This document shows, in pieces, positions 8,670 to 15,179 of a DNA stretch of 64,000 nt. The stretch spans positions 842,001 to 906,000 of the forward strand of contig NZ_CP151587.1 of assembly GCF_038396845.1 (NCBI RefSeq). Reading direction: 5' to 3'. The notes below the pieces were generated by a model. The model was not told where the DNA came from. It made no database searches and saw only the letters and a program-made list of their open reading frames with translations. Each line of letters begins with the position of its first letter. Position 1 is the first letter of the stretch. A program made the translations under genes and the position numbers. The stretch comes from Gymnodinialimonas sp. 57CJ19 (GTDB lineage Bacteria > Pseudomonadota > Alphaproteobacteria > Rhodobacterales > Rhodobacteraceae).

Positions 8670-9256
8670 AACGCCTCTTCAACATCCTTGGCGCGTCCCT
8701 TGGGTTGCTCCTGCTGTCCCCGATTTTTATCGTCCTCGTTCTCCGTATTGGCAAGGACATGGGTAAGCCCGTTTTCTTTCACCAAGTGCGTCCGGGAAAG
8801 GATGCGAAGCCGTTCAAGATGGTTAAATTTCGGTCCATGCGCGATGCTGCAGGCGCGGACGGAAAGCCCCTTCCGGATGCGGAGCGTATCACTGCACTGG
8901 GTCACAAACTGCGTTCCAGTTCGCTAGATGAACTGCCGGAACTGTGGAATGTTCTTAAGGGCGAGATGAGCTTGGTCGGCCCGCGGCCTCTGTTGATGGA
9001 ATATGTCCCGCTCTATTCTCCCAAACAGGCTCGCCGCATGGAGGTCCGGCCGGGGATCACGGGTTGGGCGCAGGTCAATGGGCGCAACGCGATTAGTTGG
9101 GAAGAAAAGTTCGAGCTAGATGTCTGGTACGTCGACAACCGGACGCTTTGGCTTGATCTAAAGATCATTTGGATGACGATCGGGAAAGTTATCAAGAAAG
9201 ATGGCATTTCAGCGGATGGGGAAGCCACGATGACCAAGTTCACGGGCACCGAATGA
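8666..9256 (+). CDS. Undecaprenyl-phosphate sugar-1-phosphate transferase, PglC-like
   Basis: At 196 residues this is a small monotopic phosphoglycosyl transferase with one N-terminal membrane segment (GASLGLLLLSPIFIVLVL). The catalytic Asp-Glu pair is in RSSSLDELPELWNVLKG. The family motifs KFRSMRD, SLVGPRPLL and RPGITGWAQVNGRN are all present. Enzymes of this type start glycan synthesis by moving a sugar-1-phosphate to undecaprenyl phosphate. The size and the PglD/PglE-like neighbours suggest a bacillosamine-type substrate. It overlaps genes on both sides by 4 bp. Confidence 0.9.
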   Translation: MKRLFNILGASLGLLLLSPIFIVLVLRIGKDMGKPVFFHQVRPGKDAKPFKMVKFRSMRDAAGADGKPLPDAERITALGHKLRSSSLDELPELWNVLKGEMSLVGPRPLLMEYVPLYSPKQARRMEVRPGITGWAQVNGRNAISWEEKFELDVWYVDNRTLWLDLKIIWMTIGKVIKKDGISADGEATMTKFTGTE

Positions 9257-9849
9257 AGACTATGCTTATCATAGGCGCAGGCGGGCATGGCAAAGTCGTG
9301 GCGGATACTGCGATCGCGTCTGGGTATGATAATATCGCTTTCCTGGACGACGCTTGGCCTGAAAAAACAAGTATCGGATCTTGGAAGGTGCAGGGAAAGC
9401 CCGAGAAAAGTGACTTTCCAACGTTCTGCGCCGTTGGGAGCAATGCTGCCCGCGAGGGCATTTTTCGCGCATTTGAGTTGGACGATGCTCCGGTCCTCGT
9501 GCACCCTTCCGCGATTACGTCGCCAAGTAGCGTAGTCGAAAATGGGTCCCTGTTGGTTGCCGGGGCGATTGTAAACGCCGACGCCCGGATCGGGAAAGGT
9601 GTCATCCTGAATACTGCATGTAGCATAGATCATGATTGCGTTGTCGGCGACTTCGCGCATGTCTCCCCCGGAGCTCGGCTTGCTGGAAATGTCCGTATCG
9701 GAAAGCGGAGTTGGATCGGCATTGGGGCGGTGGTTCGGGAAGGTATCTGCATCGGTGATGACGTTGTCATTGGTGCGGGGTCTGTCGTCGTTGAAGACAT
9801 TGAATCCGGCGCACGTGTTTGCGGCGTTCCTGCGAGGAAGATGACGTGA
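9253..9849 (+). CDS. Sugar O/N-acetyltransferase, PglD/NeuD family
   Basis: This 198-residue protein has a short Rossmann-like N-terminal part (IIGAGGHGKVVADTA) followed by a left-handed beta-helix of hexapeptide repeats (NADARIGKGVILNTACSIDH and on). The catalytic histidine of the family lies in SIDHDCVVGDFAHVSPGA. PglD enzymes acetylate the 4-amino group of UDP-4-amino sugars with acetyl-CoA. The start at 9253 overlaps the upstream stop (ATGA). Position between PglC-like and PglE-like genes supports the role; the exact sugar is inferred. Confidence 0.85.
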   Translation: MKTMLIIGAGGHGKVVADTAIASGYDNIAFLDDAWPEKTSIGSWKVQGKPEKSDFPTFCAVGSNAAREGIFRAFELDDAPVLVHPSAITSPSSVVENGSLLVAGAIVNADARIGKGVILNTACSIDHDCVVGDFAHVSPGARLAGNVRIGKRSWIGIGAVVREGICIGDDVVIGAGSVVVEDIESGARVCGVPARKMT

Positions 9850-11036
9850 TCAGTAAAAAGTTCGCCCTATGGCCCTCATTCACTCAAGAAGAGGCTGACG
9901 CGGTTCAACGCGTTCTTCTGTCAAACAAGGTCAACTACTGGACGGGTCAAGAGGGCCGCGCCTTCGAACAAGAGTTCGCCAGTTTCGCGGGGACCTCTCA
10001 TGCGATTGCTGTGGCGAATGGAACGCTTGCGCTAGATCTCATTCTGGCGGGTATGGGCATCGGGGCGCATTATGGCGGCGACGCCTCGGACGAGGTGATC
10101 GTCACGCCTCGCAGCTTCATGGCCTCTGTATCCACAGTGGCCAACGCTGGGGCAAAACCGGTGTTCGTCGATGTGGATCGCGACAGTGGCAATATGTCGG
10201 CAGCAACCATCGCGCCAATGATTACGGGCAACACGAAGGCCATCATAGCGGTACACCTTGCCGGGTGGCCCTGCGATATGGATGGGATCATGGCACTGGC
10301 CGATGCCCATGGGATCATGGTGATCGAGGATTGCGCCCAAGCCCACGGTGGCACCTACGAGGGTACGCCGCTTGGCGGTATCGGGCACGCTGCCGCTTGG
10401 TCGTTCTGTCAGGACAAAATCATGACCACCGGCGGCGAAGGCGGCATGGTCACCACCAATGACGCCGCTCTCTGGGATCGCATGTGGTCGTTCAAGGACC
10501 ACGGGAAAAGCTTCGATACGGTCTATAACAAGAACCACGCGCCGGGGTTTCGGTGGTTGCACGAAAGCTTCGGCACCAATTGGCGCTTGACGGAAATGCA
10601 ATCCGCCATTGGCCGCATACAGCTTACGCGGATGCCCGAGTGGACGGTGAAGCGCGCCGCGAATGCTCAGGCGCTGATTGAGGCATTGGGTGCGTATGAC
10701 TGTATCAGGATGCCAGTGACCCAACCTGATAGCCAGAATGCCTTCTACAAGCTCTATGCCTATGTAGACGAGACCAGGCTTTCCCAAGGGTGGACGCGGG
10801 ATCTGATCGTCGCAGAGATCAACGCCATGGGCATTCCTTGCATGCAGGGCAGTTGTTCCGAGATTTATCTGGAGAAGGCGTTCGACGGAACGGGCTGGCG
10901 ACCCACTCAAAGCCTGCCGGTCGCTAAGGAGCTTGGTGCGACGAGCCTGATGTTCATGGTTCACCCAACGCTGTCGCCAGCCAATATCAGCGACACGGCA
11001 TCGGCTATTCGGGACGTCCTGACACGGGCGAACTAG
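9846..11036 (+). CDS. DegT/DnrJ/EryC1/StrS-type sugar aminotransferase, PglE-like
   Basis: This PLP-dependent enzyme of about 396 residues starts at GTG 9846, overlapping the acetyltransferase stop. The PLP lysine is in WSFCQDKIMTTGGEGGM. Upstream are VIVTPRSFMASVSTVANAG and VIEDCAQAHGGTYEG, the usual PLP-binding motifs of this fold. It should place an amino group on a UDP-4-keto-6-deoxy sugar, giving the substrate of the acetyltransferase. The 4,6-dehydratase that makes the keto sugar is not in the window. It is the last gene of the polysaccharide run. Confidence 0.88.
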   Translation: MISKKFALWPSFTQEEADAVQRVLLSNKVNYWTGQEGRAFEQEFASFAGTSHAIAVANGTLALDLILAGMGIGAHYGGDASDEVIVTPRSFMASVSTVANAGAKPVFVDVDRDSGNMSAATIAPMITGNTKAIIAVHLAGWPCDMDGIMALADAHGIMVIEDCAQAHGGTYEGTPLGGIGHAAAWSFCQDKIMTTGGEGGMVTTNDAALWDRMWSFKDHGKSFDTVYNKNHAPGFRWLHESFGTNWRLTEMQSAIGRIQLTRMPEWTVKRAANAQALIEALGAYDCIRMPVTQPDSQNAFYKLYAYVDETRLSQGWTRDLIVAEINAMGIPCMQGSCSEIYLEKAFDGTGWRPTQSLPVAKELGATSLMFMVHPTLSPANISDTASAIRDVLTRAN

Positions 11037-11111
11037 CCCGGCCCAAAGCACCGTATCGGCGCCATCCCACTGGCTGGCGACTGTCCAGACTTCCTGCATG
11101 AAACTAATGGT

Positions 11112-11154
11112 GACCCCGGCAGGATTCGAACCTGCAACCTGCCCCTTAGGAGGG
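11112..11154 (-). repeat. Left attachment site (displaced 3' part of tRNA-Arg)
   Basis: These 43 bases are identical to the 3' part of tRNA-Arg(CCU) at 20688-20730, but no 5' half lies next to them. This is the displaced host tRNA end left by site-specific integration, and not a functional tRNA gene. Confidence 0.92.
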
Positions 11155-11168
11155 ATGCGTTCATAGCG

Positions 11169-12263
11169 CTATTCCTTTTGTGATTTCTTGCTGTTGGGTG
11201 TTTGTACAGCGTCATCCTGTACGTGATTTGTACGAAAACGGGCTCTAATGTCGGCCTCATCGGTCTCTGCGTGGGCATAGATGCGCATGGGCAAATTGGG
11301 GTCTGACCAGCGGCCAGCCTTGGCTGCCGTGACCGGATCGACGCCCTGGCGGACAACCAATTCAGTGAAGAACCCGTGCCGCCCAGCGGGGTGGGCTGAC
11401 AGGTACGGAATGCCAGCGCGTTTGCAGATCGTCTTCCAGCGCGTGTTGTAGCCGGTGGAACTCCCATAGCCGAAGACGCGCGCTTTCATCAGCTTGCCGG
11501 TCTTGCGGTTCTTTGGCCGCTTCGGCGGCAACGCCAGAAGCTCGTCCATCATCTGAGGCGAAACAGTGATCCAACTTTCAGGATGGCCCTTCTGCGCTTT
11601 CACTCGGACTTTGTTTTCATGCGGTCGTAGATCATCAGGCTCCAATGATACGGCCTGATCGATCCGTGCGGCCGTCTCGAACATGAAACGGACCAGCGCG
11701 GCATTGTATGGATCAGCGGCACGGCAAAATGCCTCGATCCATTCCTTGTCAGCTGGCGTGCGCTCGACGCGGCTAAGCTTCCCCCGCCGCTTGTCCTGCG
11801 CGATCCGCTCGAACTTGTCGTAGGGCTTCACGCGAATCAGAGGCGTCCCCTCCAGCTCGTGGGCGTTGTTGATCACAGCACACGCGGGCGTCACAATTTC
11901 GCGCCACCAGGTATCGGTCGACGCTTTCGGTTTCAGCTTCGGTCCAAGGCTCTTCAATAACGCGCCGGAAATCGCGCCCAGAGACAGGTCGCCGATTGCT
12001 TCGACAATCGGGATCAACTGCTTCGCTGCTTTTGGTGACGCGTTGTAGAGCATGATAGCATCAGAGAACGTCTTGCTTGGTTCGTCGCCCACGACATAGC
12101 GACGGATTTGACGTTCAGTCTCATGGTTTATCCAGTCCCGTGCGCCCTCTTCTGTAGATGCCTTAGTGCTTCGCCGGTATGGGCCGGCGATTGGCCTGCC
12201 GTTGTATTCAATCCACCCCTTGGCCCAGTAGACACGGCCCCTTTTGTAAATTTGGAGCGGCAT
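11169..12263 (-). CDS. int: Site-specific tyrosine integrase
   Basis: This 364-residue phage-type integrase has an Arm/SAM-like N-terminal half and a C-terminal catalytic domain. The catalytic set is visible: Arg in ETAARIDQAVSL, HPAGRHGF (box II His and Arg), and GRWSDPNLPMRIYAHA with the nucleophilic tyrosine. It starts at ATG 12263 with GAAGGAGG upstream and ends 14 bp from the left attachment site, as expected for a tRNA-targeting integrase. Its 5' end overlaps the upstream HTH gene by 136 bp in another frame. It should catalyse integration and excision at tRNA-Arg. Confidence 0.93.
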   Translation of the reverse strand: MPLQIYKRGRVYWAKGWIEYNGRPIAGPYRRSTKASTEEGARDWINHETERQIRRYVVGDEPSKTFSDAIMLYNASPKAAKQLIPIVEAIGDLSLGAISGALLKSLGPKLKPKASTDTWWREIVTPACAVINNAHELEGTPLIRVKPYDKFERIAQDKRRGKLSRVERTPADKEWIEAFCRAADPYNAALVRFMFETAARIDQAVSLEPDDLRPHENKVRVKAQKGHPESWITVSPQMMDELLALPPKRPKNRKTGKLMKARVFGYGSSTGYNTRWKTICKRAGIPYLSAHPAGRHGFFTELVVRQGVDPVTAAKAGRWSDPNLPMRIYAHAETDEADIRARFRTNHVQDDAVQTPNSKKSQKE

Positions 12264-12475
12264 GACTGGCCTCCTTCAAAAATCGTATCAATCTGCGCGG
12301 GCGTGATCAGCATGGTTCGCCCAAGGCGATAAAATGCACCCGTGTCATTGGCGCGTTCGCGCAAGGTGCGCTCCGAAATATCGATCCCCATCTCGGCCAT
12401 GACTTCGACCCATTGCGCGGGCGTTTTACCAAGCCCCAGGATCTGAGAGCTGTCCGAATAGTTGGTCTCTGCCAT
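12128..12475 (-). CDS. Small HTH protein overlapping int (excisionase-like)
   Basis: At 115 residues, the N-terminal two thirds hold a DNA-binding-like helix-turn-helix (MGIDISERTLRERANDTGAF) and a following recognition/wing segment (LGRTMLITPAQIDTIFE). The last 45 codons overlap the start of int in a different frame and look like low-complexity read-over. Small HTH proteins upstream of int often act as excisionases or int regulators; that role is inferred from position. The start at 12475 has no strong ribosome site. Confidence 0.6.
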   Translation of the reverse strand: MAETNYSDSSQILGLGKTPAQWVEVMAEMGIDISERTLRERANDTGAFYRLGRTMLITPAQIDTIFEGGQSCRSKFTKGAVSTGPRGGLNTTAGQSPAHTGEALRHLQKRAHGTG

Positions 12476-12578
12476 TTCAGTCGTCCTTGTCCGCTAAAGT
12501 TGAATCGGCGACACGCATGGAATCGCTTGTTCTGCACCTTCTGACGTGGTCAGATGGTTGAAAACGTAAATATGCGTC

Positions 12579-12603
12579 ATTTTGTGCTATGTTTATACAA
12601 AAT
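12579..12603. promoter_or_regulatory. Inverted repeat, likely operator of the XRE regulator
   Basis: The arms ATTTTGT (12579-12585) and ACAAAAT (12597-12603) are 11 bp apart, in the divergent gap between the HTH/int genes and the XRE gene. The layout suits a dimeric repressor that controls both directions. It also argues for the downstream XRE start at 12631, because the upstream ATG at 12589 would lie inside the site. Confidence 0.45.
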
Positions 12604-12630
12604 TGCGCACTCGTCAATTGGGAAACTTGC

Positions 12631-13053
12631 ATGGTGCGAGATGATGCTGAATTGTTTGCAGAGATTGGCGCTCGCCTCGCGATCTGTCGCAATGAGATAG
12701 GCGTTTCTCAGGCTGCTATGGCTGAAGCTATTGGCGTGTCACATCGTGCCTATCATAGCTACGAAAAAGGCAAACGCGGCGTCCCGGTCGAGGCCCTCGT
12801 CAAGATGCAAAGCCGCTACGATATTGACGTCGCCTGGCTACTTTTGGGCACCAAATCCATTCGGGCTGGGCATGATTTCGAGGCCCTCAAACACATCGAA
12901 AGCTCGCTGGACAAGCACCTCACCGACGAGGGCATAAAAGTCAAAAGCGAGAAGCGCGGGGCCATTGTCGCGCGCTGGTATCAATCGCATGTCGAAGGTC
13001 GTGAAGTGACGGATGATGACGTGCACACATGGATCGAGTTGGTAAGGGAGTAA
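12631..13053 (+). CDS. XRE-family helix-turn-helix regulator
   Basis: This 140-residue protein has a Cro/C1-type HTH at residues 8-60 (LAICRNEIGVSQAAMAEAIG, then SHRAYHSYEKGKRGVP) and ends in an acidic C-terminal helix. An in-frame ATG at 12589 would add 14 residues, but the domain starts at 12631. The stop is 4 bp before the next gene, and that gene is followed 4 bp later by the HNH gene, so the three form a tight operon. This resembles a controller protein of a restriction module more than a lysogeny switch. It probably binds the repeat at 12579-12603. Confidence 0.82.
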   Translation: MVRDDAELFAEIGARLAICRNEIGVSQAAMAEAIGVSHRAYHSYEKGKRGVPVEALVKMQSRYDIDVAWLLLGTKSIRAGHDFEALKHIESSLDKHLTDEGIKVKSEKRGAIVARWYQSHVEGREVTDDDVHTWIELVRE

Positions 13054-13057
13054 TCTG

Positions 13058-13354
13058 GTGAACAAGGCAAGCAAACGCTGGAGCATGTTGCGGCACTCAG
13101 TCTTGGAGCGCACTCGCCGTGAGGTGATTGAACCCTTTGGCCCGCTTTACCTGATCTTCCTGGGAACCAGCGTGTTCTACCTGATTGGTTTGGGTCAACT
13201 ATCGTTGGCACAAAAGCCCACCGAATACTCGGTTTTGGCTGCGATTTCGATTATTGCTATCGCCACAGCTGGCTTGGCACTTCCATTTTTGACAGGTGCG
13301 GTGCTGACCTTACGCGCGGCCGATCGAAAACTGGAACGCCTTCAATGCGGGTGA
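13058..13354 (+). CDS. Small two-helix membrane protein of unknown function
   Basis: This 98-residue protein starts at GTG 13058 with AAGGGAG upstream. A basic N-terminus (KRWSMLRHSVLERTRREV) is followed by two hydrophobic segments (LYLIFLGTSVFYLIGLGQL and VLAAISIIAIATAGLALPFL) and a short charged tail. No family is recognised. It lies between the XRE regulator and the HNH endonuclease with 4-bp gaps on both sides, so it is co-expressed with them. A role as a membrane-associated partner or effector is only a suggestion. Confidence 0.65.
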   Translation: MNKASKRWSMLRHSVLERTRREVIEPFGPLYLIFLGTSVFYLIGLGQLSLAQKPTEYSVLAAISIIAIATAGLALPFLTGAVLTLRAADRKLERLQCG

Positions 13355-13358
13355 TCCG

Positions 13359-14258
13359 ATGGCCTTCGGTATCTTCATCCATCGCAGCGACTCGATCTAC
13401 GACGACATTCCCTCGGAGCGGTATCAGTTTCCCAAGCAATACCTCTCGCGAGCCCAACAGTGCGAAGGTGATTGGATCGTCTACCTCGAGCCAACCAAGG
13501 TCAAAGAGACCAAAGGGTACTTTGCTGTCGCTAAGGTCCAGGAAATCATTCCGGATCCTAGGAAGCAGGACATGTTCTTGGCGGTGATCGAGGCAGGAAC
13601 GTATCTTGATTTTGGCGACCCTGTTTCATTCCGAGACGAGAATTCAATCATCGAAAGAGGATTGCTGAACGATCAAGGCAAGATATCCGGACGCGCACAA
13701 GCCGCAGTAAGAACCCTTTCAGCTGAAGACTTTGCCCGAATAGTCGAACGTGGTCTTGGACGAGATGAGGACATCCTGCCCCGCGTGGGCGACACGATGC
13801 AGTTGCCAGGGTTTCAGGACACGCAAACACCTTTCCAACACATGCCTGCACGGGAACGCGTCAACCAACTGACCAACCGGGCGGTTCGCGATCGTAATTT
13901 CAGAAAGAACGTCCTGCGCGCCTACGGCGAGCGTTGCGCCATCACCGGCCTACGCCTGATAAATGGCGGTGGCCGCGCCGAGGTGGAAGCCGCCCATATC
14001 AGACCTGTAGAGCATGACGGCCCCGACATTGTCAGCAACGGACTTGCCCTGTCCGGAACCGCGCATTGGATGTTTGATCGCGGCCTCGTTGGGTTGGCGG
14101 ATGACCTGACTATTCTGGTTTCCCGGCAGAGCAACGATATCGAAGCCGTGACATCTATGATCAACTCGTCCGGCAAGATCTTGGTGCCGGACCGCCTCGC
14201 CAACCGGCCCAGGACTGAGTTTGTAAACTGGCACAGAGAGAATTGTTTCAAGCAGTAA
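13359..14258 (+). CDS. HNH endonuclease with N-terminal PUA/EVE-like domain
   Basis: This 299-residue protein has a C-terminal HNH_2-type nuclease: the cysteine of CAITGLRL near residue 193, AAHIRPV near 212, then VSNGLALSGTAHWMFDRGLV with the metal-binding histidine near 236. The N-terminal 110 residues (FPKQYLSRAQQCEGDWIVYL and YFAVAKVQEI) look like a PUA/EVE-type fold, a class that can bind modified bases; this part is inferred by eye. The combination suggests a modification-dependent restriction enzyme. It is the third gene of the XRE operon. Confidence 0.8.
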   Translation: MAFGIFIHRSDSIYDDIPSERYQFPKQYLSRAQQCEGDWIVYLEPTKVKETKGYFAVAKVQEIIPDPRKQDMFLAVIEAGTYLDFGDPVSFRDENSIIERGLLNDQGKISGRAQAAVRTLSAEDFARIVERGLGRDEDILPRVGDTMQLPGFQDTQTPFQHMPARERVNQLTNRAVRDRNFRKNVLRAYGERCAITGLRLINGGGRAEVEAAHIRPVEHDGPDIVSNGLALSGTAHWMFDRGLVGLADDLTILVSRQSNDIEAVTSMINSSGKILVPDRLANRPRTEFVNWHRENCFKQ

Positions 14259-14338
14259 TGAGCCAACCTAAAGGTGTCCGTTGTAGGTCGTGGATGTCGG
14301 GCGTAGGATGCAAAAAAGAACAAGACATAAGAAGTGAA

Positions 14339-15178
14339 ATGAAAGTTCAGAAACCGGTTTTTGGTGAAATCACACAAGGCACTTTGTTCAACTGCGCTAT
14401 TGCCGACAGATACCGGGGCAAGCGTGTACACGGGTTAGGCATCACAGCTAGGTGCGACATCGCAAATGATAAATATCCAGTGCTGAACTATTTGCCGGTC
14501 GTTACGTTGTTTGATTGGATGCACTGTGACGGCTTCGAGATATTGTTCGGCAATGCCTTGAAGTCACAACGCGGAAGCTTCGAAGGCACCTTGAAACAGG
14601 CAGGGGTGGCCACAAGCGTATTGGCGTCTATCCCACGCCAGGAAGTAGTTTCCAGCTTCTTTGATGATGAGAACGCATCTAGACAACAGAAAAAGCTTGC
14701 TGGCAAAGCACACGAGCAGGCGAACCGTCTGGATGCACTCGAGGCTTTGAGCGCGGATAGTTCTAAAGACAGAAACTGGTTCCTAGATACATATGAAAAA
14801 GAGGCATCGGCGCTTGTGAAAGAGCTGGTGCAGCACAAGGTTCCCAGTTTTTACTTCATTCCCAGCGTGACCGATGAGAATGAGAATGACGGGCACGTCA
14901 TCCTTCTAAGAGAAAGTGCGTTTTTGCCCCGAAGTATAGCCAAGGAAGTGGCTAACGGCGTAGATCGTCCTGAGAAAAATGATTCTGAATTAGGTATCCA
15001 CCTTTCATTCGAATTTGACGACTTCGCAATGCCAGTAGGGCAAGTCCCATCTCCGAACATCGAACACATTCTGCAGACATTCTCATATATGTTCGGCCGA
15101 ATTGGCCTAGAGAATTACACTGCGGATTTCATATCGGATGTCTGTGGCCGGAAATTCGTGAAAAAGGGAATTGCATGA
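14339..15178 (+). CDS. Uncharacterised protein paired with an SF1 helicase
   Basis: At 279 residues, no family was recognised with confidence. The N-terminus has VFGEITQGTLFNCAIADRY and then GLGITARCDIANDKYP, a pattern like the QG-x-x-F and I-T/S-Q-x-CDI motifs of some uncharacterised proteins. The middle is rich in charged helix (QQKKLAGKAHEQANRLDALE). There is no signal peptide or membrane segment. ATG 14339 is chosen because the upstream part of the frame overlaps the HNH gene. Its end comes 1 bp before the helicase ATG, so the two are translationally coupled and probably act together. Confidence 0.7.
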   Translation: MKVQKPVFGEITQGTLFNCAIADRYRGKRVHGLGITARCDIANDKYPVLNYLPVVTLFDWMHCDGFEILFGNALKSQRGSFEGTLKQAGVATSVLASIPRQEVVSSFFDDENASRQQKKLAGKAHEQANRLDALEALSADSSKDRNWFLDTYEKEASALVKELVQHKVPSFYFIPSVTDENENDGHVILLRESAFLPRSIAKEVANGVDRPEKNDSELGIHLSFEFDDFAMPVGQVPSPNIEHILQTFSYMFGRIGLENYTADFISDVCGRKFVKKGIA

Positions 15179-15179
15179 C

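Noticed and set aside
11112..11154. A second tRNA-Arg gene
   Set aside because: Only the 3' part is present, so it is an attachment site and not a tRNA.
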